From the NCBI GenBank assembly GCA_030428255.1, contig JAUIBT010000002.1, positions 124,001 through 188,000 of the forward strand: DNA of 64,000 nt, written 5' to 3'. Both the position numbers and the translations under genes were made by a program. Shown in pieces: positions 47,045-54,969 of the stretch. Source of the stretch: Alphaproteobacteria bacterium (GTDB taxonomy: Bacteria > Pseudomonadota > Alphaproteobacteria > UBA7985 > JAUIBT01). The notes under the pieces were generated by a model. That model saw nothing but the letters and a program-made list of their open reading frames with translations, had not been told where the DNA came from and searched no databases. Numbering within the stretch: the stretch's first letter is position 1; the number at the start of each line of letters is the position of its first letter.

Positions 47045-48774
47045 CCGACATACAGGACTTGAACCGCGACGATGACAGCGTCGCAGCCTGGATCGCCAAG
47101 CTGCTGCAACAGCGCGGGATTGACCGGGTCTTCGGCCTCCAAGGCGGCCACATTCAGCCGATCTGGGACTATCTGGGCAAGCTGGGCATCCGAATCATCG
47201 ACGTCCGGGACGAGGGCGCTGCGGTGCATATGGCCCACGCCCATGCTGAGCTGACCGGCACTCTGGGACTTGCCATGGTGACCGCCGGGCCCGGCGTGAC
47301 CAACTGCGTGACCGGCATGGCCAATGCCTCGTTGGCACGCATGCCCGTGCTGCTGATTGGCGGCTGCACCTCGCGGCCTCAGGCCAATATGGGGCCGCTG
47401 CAAGACATCCCTCATGTGGACATCATGCGCCCCGTGGCCCGCTATGCACGCACCGCGCGGGTTGCTGAACAAGTCATCCGAGAGTTGGACGAGGCCATCG
47501 CTCGCGCGCAGGGGGACATGGGCGAGCCCGGACCGGCCTATATCGAAATCCCGACTGACGTTTTGCGCACCCGCGTGCCTGCCGGTCTGATCCCAGAGGA
47601 CTGGATGGCCGCGAAGTTGCCGCGCCAACCCCAGCCCGATCCGCGCGCGATTGCAGAGGCTGCAGCGGCAATCCGGGCGGCCAAACGCCCGCTGGTGGTC
47701 TCAGGGCGGGGCGCGCGGGGCGCCGGGCCAGCGATCCAGCAGTTCCTCGATGCCAGCAATGCGCTCTATCTCGATACGCAGGAAAGCCGCGGGCTGGTGC
47801 CTGCCGAGCACCCCTCGGTGGTTGGGGCGGTGCGCGCGGCGGCCATGGCGCAGGCCGACCTGGTGATCACGCTGGGCCGCAAGTTGGATTACCAGCTTGG
47901 CTTTGGCTCCCCGGCGGTCTTCCCCGATGCGCGCTTTGTGCGCATTGCCGACACCACGGGCGAGCTGATCGACAACCGACGCGGAACACCTGAAATCCTG
48001 GCTCCGGTGGACATTGCGCTCGCTGCCTTGAGCGAGGCGCTGGGCACTGACGCCGGCCAGCGGGACGAAGCCTGGCTGGCGGGTCTGCGCGCCAAGCAGG
48101 CCGAGCGGATCGACAAGAGCCGCAAAACCCCGGCCCCCCAGACTGACCCGGACGGCAAGATCCACCCCCTTGCCATCTTTGAGGCTCTGCGTGAGGTCGC
48201 CGATCCCGACTATATTGCGATCGCTGACGGAGGCGACTTGCTCAGCTTTGCACGGGTGGGCCTGTCTGCCTCCACCTACCTAGATGCAGGAGCGTTTGGC
48301 TGCTTAGGCATCGGCCTGCCCTATGCGATTGCAGCGGCGCTGGCCTGCCCCGAACGGCAGGTCATCTCGGTCACTGGCGACGGGGCCTTTGGGATCAACG
48401 CTATGGAGATCGATACGGCGGTGCGCCACGACGCCAAGGCGGTGATCATCGTGTCAAACAACGCTGCCTGGAACATCGAGCGCTATGACCAGGAGTTCAA
48501 CTATGGAGGCCGGGTTGTCGGCACCACCTTGCGCCATTCCGATTATGCGGCCATGGCCCGCGCGTTGGGCGCTTACGGCGAGCGGGTCGAGGACCCAGCG
48601 CAGCTTGGCGCAGCGATCCGCCGAGGGCTGGAAAACGCGCCAGCGGTGATCGACGTTGTAACGTCGCAGCAGGCGGTCTCGTCGGATGCGCAAAAAGGGC
48701 TGGGCTTTGTTCCCGACTATCAGGCCCTAACGGCTTGGGACGCGGCCGAGCGCAGGCGCAGGGAGGAAGCGTGA
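47041..48774 (+). CDS. Thiamine-diphosphate-dependent lyase/synthase (acetolactate synthase superfamily)
   Basis: A 577-residue TPP enzyme. The activating Glu is Glu58 (VRDEGAAVH). A Gln-Gly-Gly-His segment puts His37 21 residues before the Glu, the same spacing as His29 and Glu50 of Pseudomonas benzaldehyde lyase. The TPP-binding GDGAF starts at Gly446 and the Asn-Asn pair is at 473-474. Residues about 195-330 are the central FAD/nucleotide-fold domain. Within a CoA-ligase/ACAD cluster it may act as a 2-hydroxyacyl-CoA lyase or a carboligase instead of acetolactate synthase; no ilvN-like small subunit is nearby. Its TGA overlaps the SDR start. Confidence 0.88.
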   Translation: MTDIQDLNRDDDSVAAWIAKLLQQRGIDRVFGLQGGHIQPIWDYLGKLGIRIIDVRDEGAAVHMAHAHAELTGTLGLAMVTAGPGVTNCVTGMANASLARMPVLLIGGCTSRPQANMGPLQDIPHVDIMRPVARYARTARVAEQVIRELDEAIARAQGDMGEPGPAYIEIPTDVLRTRVPAGLIPEDWMAAKLPRQPQPDPRAIAEAAAAIRAAKRPLVVSGRGARGAGPAIQQFLDASNALYLDTQESRGLVPAEHPSVVGAVRAAAMAQADLVITLGRKLDYQLGFGSPAVFPDARFVRIADTTGELIDNRRGTPEILAPVDIALAALSEALGTDAGQRDEAWLAGLRAKQAERIDKSRKTPAPQTDPDGKIHPLAIFEALREVADPDYIAIADGGDLLSFARVGLSASTYLDAGAFGCLGIGLPYAIAAALACPERQVISVTGDGAFGINAMEIDTAVRHDAKAVIIVSNNAAWNIERYDQEFNYGGRVVGTTLRHSDYAAMARALGAYGERVEDPAQLGAAIRRGLENAPAVIDVVTSQQAVSSDAQKGLGFVPDYQALTAWDAAERRRREEA

Positions 48775-49502
48775 TGAACTTGGACCTGACCGGTAAACGC
48801 GCGCTTGTCACCGGGGCCTCGAGCGGACTGGGCTTGCACTTCGCTGGCGTCCTAGCCGCGGCGGGGGCCGATGTCACCCTTGCCGCGCGCAGGTTGGAAA
48901 AGGTCGAGGCGGCCGCCAGCCGCTTGCCGGGAGCCACCGCAGCCGCGCTGGACGTGACCGACGCGGACTCCATCGCGGCTTTGTTTGACGGCGCGCGGTT
49001 TGACGTGGTGATCAACAATGCGGGCATCGCCTTGGACGGCAAGGCGCTTGAGACCTCGACCGAGGCCTTTCAGACCGTCATCGACACCAATCTGACCGGC
49101 GTTTTTTCTGTGGCCCGCGCGGCGGCGCAGGGCATGCAAGACCGGGGCGGCTCAATTGTCAACATCGCCTCGATCCTAGGGCTGCGGGTTGCGGGCAACG
49201 TCGCCGCCTATGCTGCCTCCAAGGCGGGCGTGCTGCAGTTGACCAAAGCGCTGGCGCTGGAGTGGGCGCGCCACGGCATTCGCGTGAATGCCCTGTGTCC
49301 GGGCTACGTCGAAACGCCGATCAACGCCGATTTTTTCGCAACCGACGCCGGGACGGCGATCATCAAGCGCATTCCCCAGCGCCGCCTGGGTCGGCTGACA
49401 GACCTTGAAGGCCCACTGCTGTTGCTGGCCTCGGACGCGTCGGCCTATGTGACCGGGGCGGTCATGGCTGTCGATGGCGGCCATCTGGTGTCCTCACTTT
49501 AA
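48774..49502 (+). CDS. Short-chain dehydrogenase/reductase
   Basis: A 242-residue classical SDR: nucleotide-binding TGASSGLG (13-20), NNAG motif, and YAASK with catalytic Tyr146 and Lys150. The C-terminal YVTGAVMAVDGGHLVSS fits the family. A GGGAGG-like site (gggagg) precedes the ATG, which overlaps the TGA of the TPP enzyme gene. Within the cluster it probably oxidises or reduces a hydroxyl group on a CoA-linked or free acid intermediate; in the lva operon the comparable SDR is LvaD. Confidence 0.9.
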   Translation: MNLDLTGKRALVTGASSGLGLHFAGVLAAAGADVTLAARRLEKVEAAASRLPGATAAALDVTDADSIAALFDGARFDVVINNAGIALDGKALETSTEAFQTVIDTNLTGVFSVARAAAQGMQDRGGSIVNIASILGLRVAGNVAAYAASKAGVLQLTKALALEWARHGIRVNALCPGYVETPINADFFATDAGTAIIKRIPQRRLGRLTDLEGPLLLLASDASAYVTGAVMAVDGGHLVSSL

Positions 49503-49512
49503 GGAATTGACC

Positions 49513-50721
49513 ATGGATTTTACAATCTCACCCAGAATCGAGGACTACCGCGCCCGCATCGCGCGCTTTGTCGAGCAGGTCATCCTGCCGCTGGAGGCGG
49601 ACCGCGCCAGCTATGACGCGCACGAAAACATTCGAACCGAGCTGTTGGACGACCTGCGCGCCAGGGCCAAGGCCGAAGGGCTGTGGTGTTTGCAGCTTAA
49701 GCAAGAGACCGGCGGTCAGGACTTGGGGCTCATGGGAATGGCGGTTTGCTATGAGGAGATGAACCGCTCAATCTTCGGCCCGGTCGTCTTCAATGCCGCC
49801 GCACCTGATGACGGCAACATGCAGGTGCTGGAAAAGGTTGGCACTGAGGCTCAGAAAGCCGAATGGCTGCAACCCATCGTGCGCGGGGATGTGCGCTCTG
49901 CCTTTGCCATGACCGAACCCGCGCCGGGCTCAGGCTCTGATCCGGGCGGCATGATGCTGACCACGGCCCAGAAGGTGGGCGACAGCTACGTTGTGCGGGG
50001 CCGCAAGTGGTTCATCACCGGGGCCGAAGATGCCGACCACTTTATCTTGATCGCCCGCACCTCTGACGACCCGCGCAAGGGGCTGTCGGCCTTCCTGCAC
50101 CGCCGCGACACGCCCGGCTTTCGCATCGAGCGGCGCATTCCGATCATGGGCCCCGAGGAGCACGGCGGCCACTGTGAGGTGGTGTATGAAGACATGGTCA
50201 TTCCGGCTGAAAACCTTCTGATGACCGAGGGCGATGGCCTGAAGCTGACCCAAATTCGCCTTGGCCCGGCCCGCCTGACCCACTGCATGCGCTGGCTGGG
50301 CTTGTCCAAGCGCTGTGTGGAAATCGCCCATGAGTACGCACAGAACCGCTTTGCCTTCGGTGAGCGTTTGTCGAAGCGAGAAAGCATCCAAATGATGCTG
50401 GGCGATCTGGCCATGCAAATTGAGCTGGGCCGCATGCTGGTAATGAAAGCCGCCTGGGAGCTGGAGCGCGGCGGTTTCGCGCGCAAGGACGTGTCCATGG
50501 CCAAGGTGCATGTGGCCAACTTGCTGCACAAGGCCGCCGACACCGCCATCCAGATCAACGGCGCGCGGGGCTATTCCAAGGACACGCCGCTGGAGTGGAT
50601 CTATCGCTACGCCCGCCAGGCGCGCTTGGTGGACGGCGCGGACGAAGTGCACAAAATGGTCCTATACCGCAATGTCGAGAAGGAAGGGCGCGACTTCTGG
50701 GCCTGGGATGTGGGCGCATGA
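49513..50721 (+). CDS. Acyl-CoA dehydrogenase family protein (ACAD10/11-like)
   Basis: A 402-residue flavoprotein with the N-terminal helical, beta-barrel (AMTEPAPGSGSDPGG) and C-terminal helical (RFAFGERLSKRESIQMMLGD) parts of acyl-CoA dehydrogenases. The C-terminal DTAIQINGARGYSKDTPLE segment is FAD- and substrate-binding. It resembles the ACAD10/ACAD11 and LvaC group and is coupled by an ATGA overlap to an APH-like kinase, the same partnership that in ACAD11 is a single fused protein. ATG at 49513 has an AAGGA site. Confidence 0.9.
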   Translation: MDFTISPRIEDYRARIARFVEQVILPLEADRASYDAHENIRTELLDDLRARAKAEGLWCLQLKQETGGQDLGLMGMAVCYEEMNRSIFGPVVFNAAAPDDGNMQVLEKVGTEAQKAEWLQPIVRGDVRSAFAMTEPAPGSGSDPGGMMLTTAQKVGDSYVVRGRKWFITGAEDADHFILIARTSDDPRKGLSAFLHRRDTPGFRIERRIPIMGPEEHGGHCEVVYEDMVIPAENLLMTEGDGLKLTQIRLGPARLTHCMRWLGLSKRCVEIAHEYAQNRFAFGERLSKRESIQMMLGDLAMQIELGRMLVMKAAWELERGGFARKDVSMAKVHVANLLHKAADTAIQINGARGYSKDTPLEWIYRYARQARLVDGADEVHKMVLYRNVEKEGRDFWAWDVGA

Positions 50722-51731
50722 GTGAGACCGATTTCGATCCGAGCCAGCTCGTCCGGTATCTCGACGCGCGGTTTGGCGACCAGGCGCCGCTGCACATAGA
50801 GCGGATCGCAGGCGGGCAATCCAACCCCACCTATTTCGTGACCCGTGGTGGCGAACGCATGGTGTTGCGCAAGCAGCCCAACGGCCCGATCCTGCCTGGC
50901 GCTCATGCGGTGGACCGGGAGTTTCGGGTGATCTCGGCGCTGCACCCTACGGGCGTACCCGTACCCCGCCCACTTGTCTTTTGCGACGATGACAGCGTGT
51001 TGGGCACGCCCTTTTATCTGATGGAGCGCGTCGATGGCCGGGTCTTTGCCGATGGGGCGCTGAGCGAGGCCGATCCCCAGGAGCGGCGCGCGCTGTGGGA
51101 TGGCCTGGCCGATGCCATGGCCGCCATGCACGCGGTGCGCCCCGAGCAGGTCGGGCTGGAGGACTTCGGACGGCCTGGCAACTATTTCGAGCGCCAGATC
51201 ACCCGCTGGTCGCGCCAATGGCAGGACAGCGACCACCCAGCGATCCCCGAGCTCGACCGCCTCACCGATTGGCTGGTCGCCAGTCAGCCCCATGACGATG
51301 GCCGCGTCAGCCTGGCACACGGGGATTTCCGTATGGGCAATGTGCTGTTCCACCCCAGCGAAGCGCGCGTGGTCGCGATCCTAGACTGGGAGCTGTCGAC
51401 CCTGGGCCACCCGCTGGCCGATTTGGGCTATTGCTGCATGGCATGGCACACCAGCCCGGACGAATACGGCGGCATCCTTGGGCTGGATCTGGCGGCGCTG
51501 GGTCTCCCCTCAGAAGCGCAGTTTGTGGCACGCTATATGCAGCAGACAGACGGCATGGCACCCCTGACCACCTTTCACAAGGTCTTCGCCCTGTTCCGCT
51601 TCGCGGTCATTTGGGTCGGGGTTGCGGATCGGGTGCGCGCGGGCAATGCCGCCGGCACCAATGCGGCGCGCAATGCGGGTATGGCCGAGCGCTTGGCCCG
51701 CCGCGGGGTCGCACTGATGTCCGCGAGCTGA
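50718..51731 (+). CDS. Aminoglycoside-phosphotransferase-like kinase of the ACAD10/11-LvaA type
   Basis: A 337-residue APH-fold phosphotransferase. It has the N-lobe start IERIAGGQSNPTYFV, the catalytic HGDFRMGNVLFH loop with Asp203 and the metal-binding DWELSTLGHPLADLGY with Asp223. The latter long motif is characteristic of kinases paired with acyl-CoA dehydrogenases (ACAD10/11, LvaA), not antibiotic-resistance enzymes. Established knowledge: LvaA of Pseudomonas putida phosphorylates 4-hydroxyvaleryl-CoA before elimination. Here it overlaps the ACAD gene by 4 nt and closes the cluster. The substrate is inferred only. Confidence 0.88.
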   Translation: MSETDFDPSQLVRYLDARFGDQAPLHIERIAGGQSNPTYFVTRGGERMVLRKQPNGPILPGAHAVDREFRVISALHPTGVPVPRPLVFCDDDSVLGTPFYLMERVDGRVFADGALSEADPQERRALWDGLADAMAAMHAVRPEQVGLEDFGRPGNYFERQITRWSRQWQDSDHPAIPELDRLTDWLVASQPHDDGRVSLAHGDFRMGNVLFHPSEARVVAILDWELSTLGHPLADLGYCCMAWHTSPDEYGGILGLDLAALGLPSEAQFVARYMQQTDGMAPLTTFHKVFALFRFAVIWVGVADRVRAGNAAGTNAARNAGMAERLARRGVALMSAS

Positions 51732-52020
51732 GCTCTGTCTGGCCCCTGAAATGTGGGCCCAGCGCCATCACTCAGACAATGAGGCCACCCCAGGAAGAAG
51801 CCCATATGAAATTCCACCAACGCAACGCGAATGATGCGGACCAAAGCCGCTGAAAGCAGATGGAGATGGCGCTGAAAACGTTTTGAGACTCGTCTCGCAA
51901 CCTAGAAAACACCGGGATTTTTGGAAGGTATAAAAGCCTGAAACCTGCGCCGATTTGTCCAGCGGCTGGTTCCCGCGACAAATTTTTAGTCGGCGATTTC
52001 AATATCTTAAAAGCACAAAA
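51732..52020. other. Intergenic region between the kinase gene and tRNA-Leu
   Basis: This 289-bp stretch has no convincing gene. It holds a possible 15-codon mini-ORF at 51806-51853 with a GGAAG site upstream, of unknown significance, and AT-rich tract downstream of the tRNA 3' end, where transcription termination of the tRNA would occur. Confidence 0.4.
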
Positions 52021-52105
52021 TGGTGCCCTGGAGAAGACTCGAACTTCCACGACCGAAGTCACACGTACCTGAAACGTGCGCGTCTACCAATTCCGCCACC
52101 AGGGC
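52021..52105 (-). tRNA. tRNA-Leu (anticodon CAG)
   Basis: The minus strand folds into a class II tRNA: acceptor arms GCCCTGG/CCAGGGC, D-arm with GCGGAATTGGTAGACGC, anticodon stem CACGT/ACGTG with loop TTCAGGT (anticodon CAG), a long variable arm and TTCGAGT T-loop. The 3' CCA is encoded. Length 85 nt. Confidence 0.95.
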
Positions 52106-52306
52106 ACTCGCTCTTGCGAGACCCGCGTTATGTTAGCTTCCGTGCCGCTTGTCAACACGAAGTTTCTTGCCCAGCGATGATTTTTCGCCTCCTTGCTCGT
52201 GGTCAGCTTTGAGCCTTGTACCAACACCATTGAAAGGTCCAGGGCTTGCCATTGTCGGCTCAATTCTCACATCATAGGGGCCCTCAGGTTTCACGGAGTC
52301 CAGACC

Positions 52307-53266
52307 ATGCACCCTACCAAATTCAGCCGCGCGCGTCTTGCGGACCCGCAAACGGCCGTCGTCTTTGGCGGCAGCGGCTTCATCGGCCGCTATCTGGTGG
52401 CCGCGCTGCTGGCTGACGGCTGGCGCGTGCGGGTTGCTAGCCGTCGCCCGGGCGCGCTGAACCACCTCAGAAGCACTACACCCGTCGGTCAGCTTGAGCA
52501 TGTCCGCGCGCCGCTGCAAGACCCCAAGGCCGTGGCGCAGGCCGTGCAGGGCGCGGCAGCGGTGATCAATTTGGTCGGCATCTTGGCCGAGGGCGGCAAG
52601 CAACGCTTTGATGACCTGCACGCCCAGGGCGCTGGCGGCATCGCCCAAGCCGCCGCCAATGCGGGCGTGCCAGCCATGGTCCAGGTCTCGGCGATCGGCG
52701 CTGACCCCAAGGCACGCGCCCGCTATGCCCGCAGCAAAGCCGCTGGCGAGGCCGCCGTCCTAGCCGCCATGCCCCAAGCCACGATCTTGCGCCCCAGCTT
52801 GGTGATCGGCCCTGAGGATGGCTTTTTCAACCGCTTCGCACGCATGGCTCAGATCTCGCCGGCCTTACCGTTGGTCGATGGCGGACGCGCCCGCTTTCAG
52901 CCGCTGGTGGTCCATGATCTGGTGGCCGCGATCATGGCGGCGCTGGAACAGCCCCAGGCCGCTGGCCGGGTCTATGAGCTGGGCGGGCCGACCACCTATA
53001 GCTTTAAGGAGTTGCTGCGCATGACCTTGGAGGGCCTGGGTCAAAGGCGCTGGCTGTTGCCTTTGCCGCTGCCGCTTGCGCGCCTGCAAGCCAGCATCCT
53101 ACAGGTTTTACCAAATCCGCCCTTGACCTTGGATCAGCTCATCATGTTAGAGCGCGACACGGTGGTCGATGAGCGCTTGCCGGGACTGGCGGACTTGGGT
53201 ATCCAGGCGCAAGCGATCGAGCCCATGGTGGCCAGAATCTTGGCCGCCTATCGTCGCCCCTCATAG
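52307..53266 (+). CDS. NAD(P)-binding epimerase-like protein, NDUFA9/complex-I-associated type
   Basis: A 319-residue extended SDR-like protein. The N-terminal AVVFGGSGFIGRYLVAALL is a Rossmann nucleotide site, and RPSLVIGPEDGFFNRFA with LPLVDGGRARFQPLVVHDLV and YELGGP follow the pattern of complex-I 39-kDa-like (NDUFA9) proteins, common as single genes in alphaproteobacteria. The catalytic Tyr-Lys is present only as a partial YARSK. The ATG at 52307 sits after a GGAG site. The bacterial function is unclear; a quinone-biosynthesis or complex-I chaperone role is suggested for relatives. Confidence 0.85.
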   Translation: MHPTKFSRARLADPQTAVVFGGSGFIGRYLVAALLADGWRVRVASRRPGALNHLRSTTPVGQLEHVRAPLQDPKAVAQAVQGAAAVINLVGILAEGGKQRFDDLHAQGAGGIAQAAANAGVPAMVQVSAIGADPKARARYARSKAAGEAAVLAAMPQATILRPSLVIGPEDGFFNRFARMAQISPALPLVDGGRARFQPLVVHDLVAAIMAALEQPQAAGRVYELGGPTTYSFKELLRMTLEGLGQRRWLLPLPLPLARLQASILQVLPNPPLTLDQLIMLERDTVVDERLPGLADLGIQAQAIEPMVARILAAYRRPS

Positions 53267-53320
53267 CCCACTTATTGCGCGGACCGCTCGCAGGCCCGCG
53301 CGCTGTCAACGCGAGACCTC

Positions 53321-54019
53321 ATGCTTGAACTGATAATCTTTGACATGGATGGCGTGCTGCACGATTCAGAAAGCCTCAGTGCCGTTGCGGTCAGCGCCTG
53401 CCTGGCTGAGCGCGGCATTGCCATCACGCCAAAGGAAATCGAGCTGCGCTACGGCGGTAAGACCTTTGAAGGTATCACCGCTGGTCTTGAGCAAGACATG
53501 GGGCGCTCTTTGGGGGCCCAGGCTGCTGAGGAATTTGGCACCCGCTGGGTGTCTTTGTTTGAAGAGCAGCTAACCGCAACGCCGCAAATCGCGGGCTTTC
53601 TGACCGACTTGCAGGGCGCGGGATTGCAGATTTGCGTGGCCTCCAATGCCTCACGGCCTGAGATTGATGCCGCCTTGGGTATCTCTGGCCTGGACGACTT
53701 CTTTGCCCTGGATCATCGCTTTTCGGGCATGGACATGCCCAACCCGAAACCTGCCCCCGACCTGCATCTGGCCTGCCTGGCCCATTTCGGCCTTGCGCCC
53801 CATCAGGCGCTGATCTTTGAGGATTCCTTGACCGGCGCTGGCGGCGGGATTGCGGCAGGTGTGGCCGTGGCGGGCTATGTCGGAGTCCACCCGCAGCCTC
53901 AGACCCATGCTGAGAAGCTCTTGGCCAGCGGGGTGACAGCCTGCTTCGACGACTGGGCCATGGTGCCGCGTGATAAGGCCAGCCTCAGCAAGCTGATCCA
54001 GGCCGCGCATGCCCGCTGA
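53321..54019 (+). CDS. HAD-superfamily hydrolase, beta-phosphoglucomutase/phosphatase-like
   Basis: A 232-residue HAD enzyme. Motif I is FDMDGVLHDS (nucleophile Asp8, acid Asp10), a helical cap follows, motif II is near VASNAS, motif III Lys in NPKPAPD and motif IV FEDSLTGAGGG. It would dephosphorylate a small metabolite or act as a mutase. It overlaps a second HAD gene by 11 nt, which appears to be a paralogue from tandem duplication. Confidence 0.9.
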   Translation: MLELIIFDMDGVLHDSESLSAVAVSACLAERGIAITPKEIELRYGGKTFEGITAGLEQDMGRSLGAQAAEEFGTRWVSLFEEQLTATPQIAGFLTDLQGAGLQICVASNASRPEIDAALGISGLDDFFALDHRFSGMDMPNPKPAPDLHLACLAHFGLAPHQALIFEDSLTGAGGGIAAGVAVAGYVGVHPQPQTHAEKLLASGVTACFDDWAMVPRDKASLSKLIQAAHAR

Positions 54020-54662
54020 GCTGATTATTTTCGACATGGACGGCGTTCTGACCGACTCAGAGCGCCTGATGACCGGCCTGGTAGCCAACGTACTGTGCGA
54101 GCTGGACTACCCCATCACCGAGGCCGAGGTGGTCGAGCGTTTCATGGGTGTCGCCACAGCCGTTCAGCTCGATATCCTGCGCCAGGAGCGCTCTGAGGCC
54201 TTTGTGCAGGCCTATAAGGAGCGGGTTGGCCCGCGCTGGCGGCAGGTCATGGCCCGCGAGCTTAGGCCCGCCCCCGGCGTTCACGATTTGCTGGCGCGCC
54301 TCGATCAGCGCGAGCGTCGTCGCTGCGTGGCCTCGAACGGCAGCCTAGCCCACATTCATGAGTCGCTGGCCCTGGTCGATCTGGAGGGGCAGTTTGCGCG
54401 CCATCACCGCTTCTCAGGCACCGATGTCGCTCGGCCCAAGCCCGCACCCGATCTTCACCACCACTGCCTGCGCATCTTCGATATGAAGCCGGACCAAGCG
54501 CTGGTGTTGGAAGACAGCGTTACGGGCCTAAAGGGAGCGGTGGCGGCTGGTATCGAAGCCTGGGGCTTCGTTGGCCTGCATCCGCGACCAGAACAGCAGG
54601 CCGACGCCCTGCTGGCCGCTGGTGCCGCGCGCGTTCTTTGGTCGTGGGACGAACTGGAGTGA
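54009..54662 (+). CDS. HAD-superfamily hydrolase, tandem paralogue
   Basis: A 217-residue HAD enzyme with motif I FDMDGVLTDS (Asp9, Asp11), VASNGS as motif II, RPKPAPD as motif III and LEDSVTGLKGAV as motif IV. It resembles the preceding gene in length and motifs but differs in the cap, so the pair probably have different substrates. Phosphoglycolate or sugar-phosphate phosphatase activity is possible; not resolvable here. Confidence 0.9.
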   Translation: MPAELIIFDMDGVLTDSERLMTGLVANVLCELDYPITEAEVVERFMGVATAVQLDILRQERSEAFVQAYKERVGPRWRQVMARELRPAPGVHDLLARLDQRERRRCVASNGSLAHIHESLALVDLEGQFARHHRFSGTDVARPKPAPDLHHHCLRIFDMKPDQALVLEDSVTGLKGAVAAGIEAWGFVGLHPRPEQQADALLAAGAARVLWSWDELE

Positions 54663-54969
54663 CGCCATCGCTAAGGATTGTGCAGACCTGAGGCGCGTTT
54701 CCGTCAATCGCGCTTGGGAAACGCGCGCCATCGCAAAGAATTTGCTGCACTGAAACCACTGCACTGTTTCTGCTGCCTGTTTCTGCTGCGAAGTATCCTT
54801 CGCGCGCAAGGGTGATCCCCCAGGGACCTGCACCAGCCACAGCGTGGCCCCCTTAGCAGAACCGCGTGGTCGACGACTTGGCTCCAGTTACGACTTGGCT
54901 CCAGTTACGACTTGGCTCGAGTTGCGACTTGGCCCCAGTTACGACTTGGCCCCAGTTGCGTCTTTTGTG
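54663..54969. other. Intergenic region with tandem repeats between HAD pair and porin
   Basis: This 307-bp gap between convergent genes has a 13-bp direct repeat ctgtttctgctgc at 54764-54776 and 54777-54789, then a five-copy 17-bp array (54874-54958). Reading frames in it look random. Confidence 0.55.
54874..54958. repeat. Tandem repeat, 17-bp unit, 5 copies, beside the porin stop
   Basis: Units cgacttggctccagtta (54874-54890 and 54891-54907), cgacttggctcgagttg (54908-54924), cgacttggccccagtta (54925-54941) and cgacttggccccagttg (54942-54958). The array ends 11 bp before the porin stop codon on the other strand. Confidence 0.9.

Noticed and set aside
50718-51731. Antibiotic (aminoglycoside) resistance gene
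   Set aside because: The APH fold is present, but the motifs are those of acyl-CoA-dehydrogenase-linked kinases and the context is catabolic.
51806-51853. 15-codon mini-ORF with a ribosome-like site
   Set aside because: Too short to judge, with no recognisable leader-peptide function or following attenuator; mentioned only in the intergenic entry.
52021-52105. tRNA-Leu as an integration site for a genomic island carrying the catabolic cluster
   Set aside because: No integrase gene or duplicated tRNA 3' end is visible in the window, and the cluster's composition is like its neighbours.
54874-54958. CRISPR array
   Set aside because: Units are directly adjacent without spacers and are only 17 bp long; no cas genes are nearby.
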